A DNA stretch of 26,839 bases from CAZODA01 sp964578485 (lineage in GTDB: Bacteria > Bacteroidota > Bacteroidia > Bacteroidales > Marinilabiliaceae), in contig CAZODA010000044.1 in NCBI GenBank assembly GCA_964578485.1, positions 1 to 26,839 of the forward strand, given 5' to 3'. The position numbers and the translations under genes were made by a program. Every line of letters begins with the position of its first letter. The stretch's first letter is position 1. The notes below the pieces were generated by a model. The model saw nothing but the letters and a program-made list of their open reading frames with translations. It ran no database searches and was not told the DNA's origin. Below are positions 8,419 to 15,542 of this stretch, one piece after another.

Positions 8419-8705
8419 GATATCAATTACGAATTAAAAATTACGAATTACGATATTAATATCTCGCCCTTTGCGTGAAATCATTCTCGTAATTCGTAAT
8501 TGATCTGCTAATCTGCTAATCTGCTAATTAACTAATTAACTAATTAACTAATCTGCTAATTTGTAATTGAATCAGGCGTTTCGACCCCGCTCAACGACCA
8601 GTTTGGAGTTTCGTAATTCGTAATTTTTAATTCGTAATTGATGTTCTAATCTGCTAATCAACTAATCTACTAATTCGTAATTGAATCAGGCGTTTCAACT
8701 CCGCT

Positions 8706-8787
8706 CTCCCGTCTCGGCAAGCCTCGTCGGGAACCTGTCCCGACGCAACCTGTCCCGCTTTAGCGGGAGTCGGGATTTCGCTGCGCT
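8706..8787. repeat. GC-rich hairpin insertion inside repeat unit (copy 1)
   Basis: Relative to the short unit, about 84 bp are added between CCGCT and CAACGACCAG. The insert is GC-rich and contains two stem-loops: CGTCGGGA with TCCCGACG (8-bp stem, 5-nt loop), and TCCCGC with GCGGGA (6-bp stem, loop TTTA). The insertion is bounded by similar words (CCGCTC on the left, GCGCTC on the right). Confidence 0.75.
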
Positions 8788-8903
8788 CAAAACGACCAGT
8801 TTGGAGTTTCGTAATTCGTAATTTTTAATTCGTAATTGATGTTCTAATCTGCTAATCAACTAATCTACTAATTCGTAATTGAATCAGGCGTTTCAACTCC
8901 GCT

Positions 8904-8985
8904 CTCCCGTCTCGGCAAGCCTCGTCGGGAACCTGTCCCGACGCAACCTGTCCCGCTTTAGCGGGAGTCGGGATTTCGCTGCGCT
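8904..8985. repeat. GC-rich hairpin insertion inside repeat unit (copy 2)
   Basis: This is the same insertion as at 8706-8787, exactly 198 bp downstream and without any difference that I can find. The identity suggests that the second long unit arose by tandem duplication of the whole 198-bp unit rather than by a second insertion. Confidence 0.75.
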
Positions 8986-9256
8986 CAAAACGACCAGTTT
9001 GGAGTTTCGTAATTCGTAATTTTTAATTCGTAATTGATGTTCTAATCTGCTAATCAACTAATCTGCTAATTTGTAATTGAATCAGGCGTTTCGACCCCGC
9101 TCAACGACCAGTTTGGAGTTTCGTAATTCGTAATTTTTAATTCGTAATTGATGTTTTAATCTGCTAATCAACTAATCTGCTAATCAACTAATCATCTAAT
9201 TAACCTTTCCTTATATAATTATTTATAGGCTTAAGGTTTTAGAATGTGTAGGCAGC

Positions 9257-9625
9257 TTAATCGAAGTCATCAAAATCGCCATCATCAAAATCATCATCGT
9301 CGAAATCGTCATCGTCGAAATCGTCATCGTCCTCATATCCATTTAGAATTTCATCAAAATCATCTTCTTCAAGCTCCTCATCATACAGTTCATCGTCGTC
9401 AAAATCCTCGTCTTCGCTTAGATCTTCAGATTCGAGTTCAAGGTTTTCAAGATCTTCATCATCAACTGAGAACTCATCGTCATCCCAGTCATATTCCTCC
9501 ATTTCATAGTCATCATCATCGTCGTCATCGTCATCATCTAGGAAACTATCCAAAATTGAATTTAAATTTTGGTTATAGTCCAATTCGGCAGGAATTGTTG
9601 ATACTTCAAAAGGTTCATTTTTCAT
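9257..9625 (-). CDS. Hyperacidic Asp/Glu-rich small protein of unknown function
   Basis: The 122-residue protein begins with an ordinary-looking segment (MKNEPFEVSTIPAELDYNQN, then LNSILDSFL) and then becomes extremely acidic. It has a run of ten Asp near residue 30, mixed D/E with aromatic residues in the middle, and FDDDD-type repeats at the C-terminus. Over half of all residues are Asp or Glu; the only basic residue is Lys2. There is no signal peptide, membrane segment or recognised domain. It is probably disordered and strongly anionic in the cytoplasm. The opposite strand is also open over this stretch (9244-9627), but its His/Arg/Gln-rich product looks like a by-product of the GAT/GAC codons. 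The normal N-terminus and use of both GAT and GAC favour this strand. It stands alone between the repeat array and a long gap. No function is assigned. Confidence 0.65.
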   Translation of the reverse strand: MKNEPFEVSTIPAELDYNQNLNSILDSFLDDDDDDDDDDYEMEEYDWDDDEFSVDDEDLENLELESEDLSEDEDFDDDELYDEELEEDDFDEILNGYEDDDDFDDDDFDDDDFDDGDFDDFD

Positions 9626-10294
9626 AAGCTTAAATATTATCTGTTATAGTTCTATGTTTTTAATAAAGAGTGAATTATAAAAAATAAATTGTCATTTTCT
9701 GTTTTAGATTTGTCGCAAAGGTTTATAAATTTTTTTCAAAAATAATAAAAGCTTTGAATGCTTATAATAACTCAACAATTAAAATTTCATTTTTTAGAAA
9801 ATATTTTCTTATAAGCCTGTTATAGAGAGTTATACTATATTTAACGAATTTGTAATAATTTTCTACGTTATTTTTCCTTCCGGGTTTTTAAATTGTTCCT
9901 TTATTATTTTTTACTTCTTGTCTTTATTAAAATGCTTTATGAAATAATTAGACTCAAGTTTTTTAGCTAAGAGCTAAAAAACAACTAAGAACACAAAAGC
10001 TTATTTGGAACAAATAAAAATTACAAAACGATTTTCTTTCTTTGTTTTTACTACATCGCTATAAATCAAACTGATAGGACGTGAAAAATTTTTTTGCCAA
10101 AATTCGATAATAAATTGGCAGCTTGTTTTATTTGTAACTATATGTGTTTATTAATGAATTAAATTATTTTTGTCTTTTTCTATTAAATTTATTTCGTTTT
10201 ATTTAAAGGAATTATTTTTAGGAAATTGTTTTTGCAGATAATAGTGTTTTGCAGTTTACAGAAAATAAGGCATGACATCATAAATTATATTTAA
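9626..10294. other. 669-bp AT-rich gap between divergent genes
   Basis: No ORF of credible composition was found on either strand. It holds the upstream regions of the acidic protein (-) and the XRE-cupin regulator (+). One clear structure is a hairpin at 9959-9981. I see no tRNA-like, riboswitch-like or repeat-family sequence here, although the array family lies just beyond the acidic gene. No convincing TAnnTTTG box was found for either gene. Confidence 0.5.
9959..9981. other. AU-rich perfect hairpin
   Basis: TTTTTTAGCT and AGCTAAAAAA form a 10-bp stem around a 3-nt loop (AAG). Only the AGCT core is GC-containing and neither side is followed by a T-run, so a terminator role is weakly supported. 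Confidence 0.35.
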
Positions 10295-10858
10295 ATGAAA
10301 CCAGGAGAAAAAATTCGTATTCTGCGTGAGGAAAAAGAGCTTCCTCTAACAGAAGTTGCTGAAAGGGCACAATTAGAGGCATTACAGCTTGAAAGTATTG
10401 AAAACGGTAGTATTGCTCCATCTTTAGGAGTATTAATAAAGTTATCAAGGGCACTTGGAGTTCGTTTAGGGACATTTCTTGATGATGAAGTACGTGAAGG
10501 CGCTGTAATAACTCGGGATGGTGATGCAGAATCAACTTTACGTATATCGGGTACAAACAATCAGGATAAAGAGAATTTATCTTTTTTTAGTTTAGCTAAG
10601 GAGAAGGCAGATCGTCATATGGAGCCTTTTTTAGTTAAAATTAAACCCGGAGTTCCTTCTAATCCTATGGCTTCTGTTCATGAGGGTGAAGAATTTATTT
10701 ATGTTCTTAAGGGTTCAGTTACAATCTCCTATGGAAAAGATGAATATATTTTAAACAGAGGGGATAGTATTTATCTTGATTCTATTGTTAAACATCAGGT
10801 TTGGGCAAATAATGATGAAAAAGCCTTATTGTTAGCTGTTGTTTATGTTCCGCTTTAA
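10295..10858 (+). CDS. XRE-family transcriptional regulator with C-terminal cupin domain
   Basis: Residues ~5-62 form a helix-turn-helix of the HTH_3/XRE type (KIRILREEKELPLTEVAERA, then LESIENGSIAPSLGVLIKLS, then LGVRLGTFLDDE). Residues ~110-187 form a cupin_2 domain (FLVKIKPG, VHEGEEFIYVLKGSVTISYG, YILNRGDSIYLDSIVKHQVW). The arrangement is that of MerR-independent small-ligand sensors such as PuuR-type regulators. The ligand is unknown; the adjacent synthetase suggests a carboxylic acid or acyl-CoA, which is an inference from context. The next gene starts 12 bp after the stop codon in the same direction, so the two are very likely co-transcribed and the regulator may control its own operon. 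Confidence 0.93.
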   Translation: MKPGEKIRILREEKELPLTEVAERAQLEALQLESIENGSIAPSLGVLIKLSRALGVRLGTFLDDEVREGAVITRDGDAESTLRISGTNNQDKENLSFFSLAKEKADRHMEPFLVKIKPGVPSNPMASVHEGEEFIYVLKGSVTISYGKDEYILNRGDSIYLDSIVKHQVWANNDEKALLLAVVYVPL

Positions 10859-10870
10859 TTGTAATTGATT

Positions 10871-12511
10871 ATGGAATTATTAACTGATACTTTAGGCGGT
10901 ATGCTCGAAAAGTGGGCTAAAGAAACGCCTGATACTGATTTTATGGTTTACCCCGATCGTGGGCTTCGTTTTTCATATTCAGAATTTAATGAAAGGGTTG
11001 ATAGGCTTGCTTTGGGTTTAATTGGCATTGGTATAAAGCCCGGTGATAAGGTTGGGATATGGGCCAATAATGTTCCCGATTGGCTTACTTTTATGTTTGC
11101 TACTGCAAAGATGGGAGCTATTTTAGTTACCATAAATACCAATTACAAACTAACCGAGCTTGAATATTTAATAAAGAATGCTGATTTAAATACTTTATGT
11201 ATTATTGATGGTTATCGCGACAGTGATTACGTTAATATGGTATTTGAATTAGTTCCTGAGCTCAGAACTTATGAAAGGGGACATTTGAAGTCATCTAAGT
11301 TTCCTTATTTACGTAATCTCATTTTTATTGGTCCTCAGAAGCATAGGGGAATGTATAATACTTCTGAGCTTTTGCTTCTTGGTAGTCAGATGGACGAAGA
11401 ACTTTTAACTGATATTTCTTCAAAGATTGATTGCCATGATGTTGTTAATATGCAATATACTTCGGGAACCACCGGTTTCCCTAAAGGAGTAATGCTAACA
11501 CACCATAATATTTTAAATAATGGTTATCAGGTTGGTGAAAATATGAGTTATACCAACAAAGACCGTTTACTATTGTGTGTGCCTTTATTCCATTGTTTTG
11601 GTTGTGTTTTGGCAGTTTGTGCGATAGTATCTCATGGTGCCTCCATGGTTCTTGTAGAAGATTTTGACCCTCTAAGGGTATTGGCCGGAATTCAAAAAGA
11701 AAAATGTACTGCAGTTTATGGTGTACCTACTATGTTTATTGCAGAACTTAATCATCCCATGTTTGATATGTTCGATTTATCCTCATTACGTACCGGTATT
11801 ATGGCAGGTGCTTTATGCCCCATTGAAACTATGAATGAGGTAATGTCAAAAATGAATTGTAAGGATATTATTATTGTTTACGGTTTAACTGAATCTTCGC
11901 CCGGAATGACCACAACCAGAGTTTTTGATAGTCCTGAAATACGAGCTACTACCGTTGGCACCAATCTTCCCGGAGTTGAGATTAAGATTATTAATCCTGA
12001 AACAGGTGTTGAATGTGGGCCCGGGGAGCAAGGAGAAATTTGTTGCCGAGGGTATAATGTAATGAAAGGATATTATAATGATCCTGAGGGTACTGCCAAG
12101 GCGATTGACAAGGATGGTTGGTTACATTCGGGAGATCTTGCTATTAAGTCTGAGGATGGTTTTTATCAAATAACAGGACGAATTAAGGATATGATAATCA
12201 GAGGTGGTGAGAATATTTATCCACGTGAAATAGAAAATTATTTGTTCTTATTGCCTCAGGTAGAATTGGTTGAAGTTGTTGGTTTGCCCGATGAAAAATA
12301 TGGGGAAATAGTATCCGCCTTTATTAAAGTTAAATCCGGTGCAAAAATTTCTGCGGAAGAGGTTCAGGAATTTTGCCGTGGTAAAATTGCAAGATATAAA
12401 ATACCTAAGCATGTGTTTTTTGTTGACGATTTTCCAACAACAGCAAGCGGAAAAATTCAAAAATATAAATTAAGAGAATTGGGAGTAAGGCTTCTTGAGC
12501 AAGAGCAATAA
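10871..12511 (+). CDS. AMP-binding acyl-CoA synthetase (fatty-acid--CoA ligase-like)
   Basis: All core motifs of the adenylate-forming superfamily are present. They are the P-loop YTSGTTGFPKGVM (residues ~196-208), VYGLTESSPGMTTT, GWLHSGDLA, the hinge and A8 region TGRIKDMIIRGGENIYPREIE, and the catalytic lysine in TTASGKIQ (Lys528). The enzyme would activate a carboxylic acid with ATP and transfer it to CoA. Overall resemblance is to medium/long-chain fatty-acyl-CoA ligases, but the substrate cannot be read from sequence. The frame is open from a TTG at 10865; the ATG at 10871 gives the normal N-terminus and a 12-bp gap from the regulator gene, so I use it. The 546-residue length is typical. 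It converges with the aldo/keto reductase gene. Confidence 0.93.
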   Translation: MELLTDTLGGMLEKWAKETPDTDFMVYPDRGLRFSYSEFNERVDRLALGLIGIGIKPGDKVGIWANNVPDWLTFMFATAKMGAILVTINTNYKLTELEYLIKNADLNTLCIIDGYRDSDYVNMVFELVPELRTYERGHLKSSKFPYLRNLIFIGPQKHRGMYNTSELLLLGSQMDEELLTDISSKIDCHDVVNMQYTSGTTGFPKGVMLTHHNILNNGYQVGENMSYTNKDRLLLCVPLFHCFGCVLAVCAIVSHGASMVLVEDFDPLRVLAGIQKEKCTAVYGVPTMFIAELNHPMFDMFDLSSLRTGIMAGALCPIETMNEVMSKMNCKDIIIVYGLTESSPGMTTTRVFDSPEIRATTVGTNLPGVEIKIINPETGVECGPGEQGEICCRGYNVMKGYYNDPEGTAKAIDKDGWLHSGDLAIKSEDGFYQITGRIKDMIIRGGENIYPREIENYLFLLPQVELVEVVGLPDEKYGEIVSAFIKVKSGAKISAEEVQEFCRGKIARYKIPKHVFFVDDFPTTASGKIQKYKLRELGVRLLEQEQ

Positions 12512-12552
12512 TTTATCAATTTATTTTTGTTGTTTTATTTAGCTTCGGCTAT

Positions 12553-13386
12553 TTAAAAGTCGATATTATCAGGGTCAGGACCAATTCTTCTGTTACTGTC
12601 TAATTTTTCTATTTCCAGAATATCTTCATTAGATATCTCGAAATCAAAGATATTGCTGTTACTCTCGATTCTAATTTTATTTACACTTTTGGGGATAGTA
12701 ATAATCCCTTTTTGTAAATTCCATCTTAGCACTAATTGAGCAACATTTTTATCATATCTATTGGCAATTCTCTGTAATTCATTGATTTCAAAAATACCGC
12801 CCTGCATTAAGGGACTCCATGCTTCGGGCCTTATATTCAGATCAAGACATTTTTTTATTAGCTGCGGTTGAACCAAATTCGGATGAAATTCTATTTGATT
12901 AACCATAGGAGCTATTTCACTATCTTTTATTAAATCATCTAAATGATGAGCTAAGAAGTTACTAACACCAATAGCTTTTACCCTTTTTTCATTATATATT
13001 TTTTCAAGGGCTCTCCATGTTTCTTTATATTTATTTTTTACCGGCCAGTGAATCAAATAAAGATCAAGATAGTCGGTTTTCATCCTTTTTAAAGATTTAT
13101 CAAAAGCTTTTAAGGTTTTTTCATAGCCTTGGTCACTATTCCATACCTTGCTGGTAATAAAAATTTCTTCGCGCTTTAATGATGATTGTCTGATTCCTTC
13201 ACTTACACCTTCTTCATTATCATAGAAAGCAGCAGTGTCAATATGTCTATAGCCTGCTTCAAGTGCCCATTTTACAGCATTAATAACTTCAGAGCCTTCA
13301 CGGCTTTTAAAAACTCCAAGTCCCAGATAAGGCATCTGTACACCATTTGCTAACTTTACTGTTCCTTTAATATCAGTGATTTTCAT
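12553..13386 (-). CDS. Aldo/keto reductase (AKR5-like)
   Basis: The 277-residue protein is a complete (beta/alpha)8-barrel NADPH-dependent reductase. Its catalytic tetrad is visible: Asp50 in GYRHIDTA, Tyr55 in AAFYDNEEGVSEGI, Lys80 in FITSKVWN, His113 in YLIHWPV. The signatures AIGVSNFLAHHLDDL, NQIEFHPNLVQPQLI and the cofactor segment IITIPKSVNKIRIESN are intact. The closest types by motif are the bacterial glyoxal/methylglyoxal and 2,5-diketo-D-gluconate reductases (YvgN/YtbE/DkgA group). The physiological carbonyl substrate is unknown. It is the last gene of a minus-strand run, but a strong terminator at 13525-13553 separates it from the DoxX gene upstream. Confidence 0.94.
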   Translation of the reverse strand: MKITDIKGTVKLANGVQMPYLGLGVFKSREGSEVINAVKWALEAGYRHIDTAAFYDNEEGVSEGIRQSSLKREEIFITSKVWNSDQGYEKTLKAFDKSLKRMKTDYLDLYLIHWPVKNKYKETWRALEKIYNEKRVKAIGVSNFLAHHLDDLIKDSEIAPMVNQIEFHPNLVQPQLIKKCLDLNIRPEAWSPLMQGGIFEINELQRIANRYDKNVAQLVLRWNLQKGIITIPKSVNKIRIESNSNIFDFEISNEDILEIEKLDSNRRIGPDPDNIDF

Positions 13387-13524
13387 TTGTTTTTTATTTT
13401 AAAAGTTATTTAAAGCCTATAATTGGGAAAATTTAATTTAAACACCGGCCTCTATCAGGTGAAGAAATTAAACTCTTTAATAGTAGTTGCTTTGTTAAAA
13501 ATATAAAAAAAACAATTATTTAAC

Positions 13525-13553
13525 AAAAAAAAGCTGTCTCACAAGGACAGCTT
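13525..13553 (-). terminator. Rho-independent terminator of the DoxX gene
   Basis: On the minus strand AAGCTGTC, a 7-nt loop and GACAGCTT form an 8-bp stem that runs straight into a T-tract. It lies 26 bp past the DoxX stop codon, so it would end that transcript before the aldo/keto reductase gene. Confidence 0.85.
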
Positions 13554-13578
13554 CTTAAAAATATAATTGTTTTATCTG

Positions 13579-14007
13579 TTATTTTTCTTTTTTTGCCAAA
13601 GCATAATCTAAGGAGTATTTTCCGGCTCCCAGTATAAAAATGCCAAGGAATCCGGTTAAATATAAAAATGGAAATTCTTTAAATCCTTGTGGGGGGATGG
13701 AATGTGCATGAAATAATGGATCACCGAAATGTATTACCAATCCGGCATATAACATTACTAATATAATGCCAAGAGATGCCCAGCGTGTTTTAAATCCTGC
13801 TATAACTGCCAGCCCTGCAACAAATTCGGCAAGTGTTGCAAAAATAAGGCTCAATTTAGGGCCGAAAAATAATACCGGAACAAATTCTTGTCCCGCAATC
13901 AGCATTTGTACTTTTCCCCATCCATGTCCAAAAACGATAAAAAAGCCAAAACCAATTCTTAAAATAAGCGTAGCAAGATCATTTTGGTTTTTGAAAAGAG
14001 TCTTCAT
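13579..14007 (-). CDS. DoxX family membrane protein
   Basis: The protein has four hydrophobic helices and the family motifs LATLILRIGFGFFIVFGHGW (helix 1) and FATLAEFVAGLAVIAGFKTR (helix 2), then a third helix (SLGIILVMLYAGLVIHF), a loop with HAHSIPPQGFKEFPFL, and a fourth helix (LTGFLGIFILGAGKYSLDYA). DoxX proteins are small inner-membrane proteins linked to quinone or thiol redox reactions; many are uncharacterised. The frame is open to an ATG at 14052, but the ATG at 14007 (MKTLFKNQNDLA) gives the usual start, 142 residues. The longer version would run into an inverted repeat that looks like a terminator. It has its own terminator downstream. Confidence 0.9.
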   Translation of the reverse strand: MKTLFKNQNDLATLILRIGFGFFIVFGHGWGKVQMLIAGQEFVPVLFFGPKLSLIFATLAEFVAGLAVIAGFKTRWASLGIILVMLYAGLVIHFGDPLFHAHSIPPQGFKEFPFLYLTGFLGIFILGAGKYSLDYALAKKEK

Positions 14008-14036
14008 AATAATTATTTTAAAATTGTTTAACAATA

Positions 14037-14087
14037 AAACTGCTTTATTCATTATTTGCTTAAATAAAATAATAAATAAAGCAGTTT
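14037..14087 (-). terminator. Hairpin downstream of the 159-residue hypothetical gene
   Basis: AAACTGCTTTATT (14037-14049) and AATAAAGCAGTTT (14075-14087) are perfect reverse complements, a 13-bp stem with a 25-nt loop. Read on the minus strand it lies 61-111 bp past the hypothetical gene's stop codon and is followed by TTATTG, a weak T-rich tail. It may be a terminator, or it could affect DoxX expression since it lies just upstream of that gene's start. Confidence 0.5.
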
Positions 14088-14147
14088 AATTTTGATTGGA
14101 TTTATATGTTAATTAACATGGTGTTTGAAAAAATGTTCATGCTATTA

Positions 14148-14627
14148 TTATTCCGGCCATAAATATGTATCATTTTCATCATCCCAATATGGTCCCCATT
14201 GTATTTCTGTAAGTATTCCACTTTCAAACCAAAGGTTTAGACTTACTTCCGGAATACTTCCCACCACTTGTTTACCATCACCTTCGAATGCAAAGTTTTC
14301 TAACTCTATTTCACCGAGTCCCATCATTTCAACTTGCTGCAAGACTTCTTCTTGACTTAAACCAATAAGATTAATATCTTCAAAAAGATAGTTTTTAGAG
14401 CTTACTGATAGTGCAATAAGTCGCCAATCATCATCTTCATCAAAAGAAGCAGAAAGTTCTAGTTCATCGTAATGCCAGGTAATTGAATTTCCTTCTTCGC
14501 CATGTTCTATAGCTGAATATTCTTCTATTTCATTTGGTTCTCCAATAAAGGGTATAACTTCTTCTCTTGTCATACCAAATTTAAGCTTACCTATACCTGT
14601 TCCTAATTTTATGTTTTTCTTTTTCAT
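14148..14627 (-). CDS. Hypothetical protein with BamE-like GMTREEV motif
   Basis: I do not recognise a characterised family. The 159-residue protein has no signal peptide and is acidic. Residues ~8-35 (LGTGIGKLKFGMTREEVIPF, then IGEPNEIEEY) resemble the helix-hairpin entry of BamE/SmpA-like folds, where a GMTxxEV helix is followed by a G-x-P loop. A second, weaker version appears around residues 85-110 (INLIGLSQEEVLQQVEMMGL). Both are followed by beta-type segments (SITWHYDELELSASF; VSLNLWFESGILTEIQWGPY), so the protein may be an internal duplication. Similar stand-alone proteins occur in Bacteroidota as uncharacterised or possible immunity-type proteins; that is a recollection, not evidence. 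It lies between ArfB and DoxX genes, all on the minus strand, with gaps of 90 bp and 140 bp. Confidence 0.75.
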   Translation of the reverse strand: MKKKNIKLGTGIGKLKFGMTREEVIPFIGEPNEIEEYSAIEHGEEGNSITWHYDELELSASFDEDDDWRLIALSVSSKNYLFEDINLIGLSQEEVLQQVEMMGLGEIELENFAFEGDGKQVVGSIPEVSLNLWFESGILTEIQWGPYWDDENDTYLWPE

Positions 14628-14717
14628 AAGTGTTTAAATTTTGAAGAATATATTTTTGATTAATAATGAAAATGCTTTGATTTTTGAATAAATATACTAT
14701 TTCTTTTTAGAAAGGAA

Positions 14718-15134
14718 TTAGTATTGAAAATCTTTTTTCCGCCATTTCTTTTTTTCCGCAATTCTTCTTTTAAGCTCCAATCTTTTTATTTTAACCTTCT
14801 TGCCGGGTTTTGTTGGAATACGTTTTTTTCGTTCTTTTAATGACTCAGCCAACAGGTCGTGAAACTTTTTGATTACTAACTGCTTATTACGCGCTTGGGA
14901 GCGTTCTGTTTGACAGCTGATAACAATTTCTCCCTTTTTATTTATTCGGTTTTTTAATCTGTTTTTTATTTTTTCTTTTTCGCTTTCACTCAGAAGTAAT
15001 GACTTTGAAATGTTGAATCGTAACTCAACTTTTGTGTTTACTTTGTTAACTTTTTGCCCTCCCGGTCCTTTGCTTTTTGATGAAGTTAAATTTATCTCTT
15101 GATAAAAATTCCTTTTTGTAATTGGGGTGTACAT
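14718..15134 (-). CDS. arfB: Peptidyl-tRNA hydrolase ArfB (ribosome rescue)
   Basis: The 138-residue protein carries the catalytic GGQ motif (residues 25-27) in the context SSKSKGPGGQKVNKVNTKVE, as in class I release-factor-like domains. It then has the stop-codon-independent ArfB body (ISCQTERSQARNKQLVIKKF) and a Lys/Arg-rich C-terminal tail (KKRIPTKPGKKVKIKRLELK, continuing to RRIAEKKKWRKK). The basic tail is what lets ArfB enter the mRNA channel of stalled ribosomes. It frees peptides from non-stop ribosomes in the cytoplasm. It lacks the long codon-recognition domains of RF1/RF2, so it is not a normal release factor. The length is typical. It is divergent from the small helical protein gene. 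Confidence 0.95.
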   Translation of the reverse strand: MYTPITKRNFYQEINLTSSKSKGPGGQKVNKVNTKVELRFNISKSLLLSESEKEKIKNRLKNRINKKGEIVISCQTERSQARNKQLVIKKFHDLLAESLKERKKRIPTKPGKKVKIKRLELKRRIAEKKKWRKKDFQY

Positions 15135-15213
15135 TTTGTTATATTTTTAAGTGATAGGGTATATTATTTTTGATGATATAAGTTAATAAACATATCTAAT
15201 TTAAGAATAATGT

Positions 15214-15221
15214 TATATTTG
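15214..15221 (+). promoter_or_regulatory. Candidate -7 box (TATATTTG)
   Basis: TATATTTG matches TAnnTTTG and lies 36 bp before the ATG at 15258, a suitable distance for a promoter of the two-gene unit at 15258-16242. A -33 TTTG is not evident. Confidence 0.4.
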
Positions 15222-15257
15222 AATTAAAATTAATTAATCATAAAATTTTATATTAAG

Positions 15258-15542
15258 ATGTCAAGTATAAGGAAACTTAAAAAGGATATAAATTTTTTAG
15301 CTTCTGAATTGATAACTCAGGCTTATTTGAACAATTCTTTTTTTAAAAGACTTAAAGATGATGATTATAAAAAATTGGTTGAAGAGGTGCTTAAATATAG
15401 ATCTGAATTGATATCACGTTCAAAATACCGTAATGAGAATAAAGACCCTAAACTTATCAGGACTTATTATAAACAGTTGAGACTTGATATGATTGAAGCT
15501 TATAATACCTTAATTGATGAAATCAATAAAAACATTGACTAA
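15258..15542 (+). CDS. Small helical hypothetical protein
   Basis: The 94-residue product is rich in Lys, Glu, Leu and Ile with no Gly, Pro-poor, and is predicted to be almost fully alpha-helical (for example SSIRKLKKDINFLASELITQ and YKQLRLDMIEAYNTLIDEIN). It has no signal peptide or membrane segment and no known motif. Its composition matches that of real genes and a -7 box lies upstream. The next gene's frame overlaps its 3' end by 26 bp if that gene starts at 15517. Function unknown. Confidence 0.7.
   Translation: MSSIRKLKKDINFLASELITQAYLNNSFFKRLKDDDYKKLVEEVLKYRSELISRSKYRNENKDPKLIRTYYKQLRLDMIEAYNTLIDEINKNID

Larger units (their letters stand above)
8419..9225. repeat. Intergenic repeat array with 114-bp and 198-bp units
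   Basis: No gene is seen in these ~800 bp. An anchor phrase GAATCAGGCGTTTC begins at 8569, 8683, 8881 and 9079, giving spacings of 114, 198 and 198 bp. Each unit has three parts: (1) the anchor plus a CCGCTCAACGACCAGTTTGG block; (2) a 31-bp block built from CGTAATTCGTAATT and TTCGTAATTGAT, at 8612-8642, 8810-8840, 9008-9038 and 9122-9152; (3) a run of CTAATCTG/CTAATCAA words. The 31-bp block also occurs in opposite orientation at 8422-8452. The two 198-bp units are nearly identical and differ from short units by a GC-rich insertion. The array resumes, inverted, near the end of the window. Confidence 0.9.

Noticed and set aside
8569..9100. CRISPR-like appearance of regularly repeated phrases
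   Set aside because: Spacing is 114 and 198 bp, the sequence between anchors is itself repeated and not unique, and no cas gene is present.
9244..9627. A 127-residue plus-strand ORF rich in His, Arg and Gln opposite the acidic gene
   Set aside because: Its composition is the expected product of reading GAT/GAC-rich DNA on the other strand (CAT, CGT, CATC runs). The minus-strand product has an ordinary N-terminus and a plausible start.
10278..10560. Minus-strand ORFs opposite the XRE-cupin regulator
   Set aside because: Both are antisense to a clear HTH-cupin gene and have no family features.
12538..12556. TAGC-TTCG-GCTA hairpin between the convergent synthetase and aldo/keto reductase genes
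   Set aside because: The stem is only 4 bp and overlaps the stop region. The TTCG loop is suggestive, but it is too short to call a terminator.
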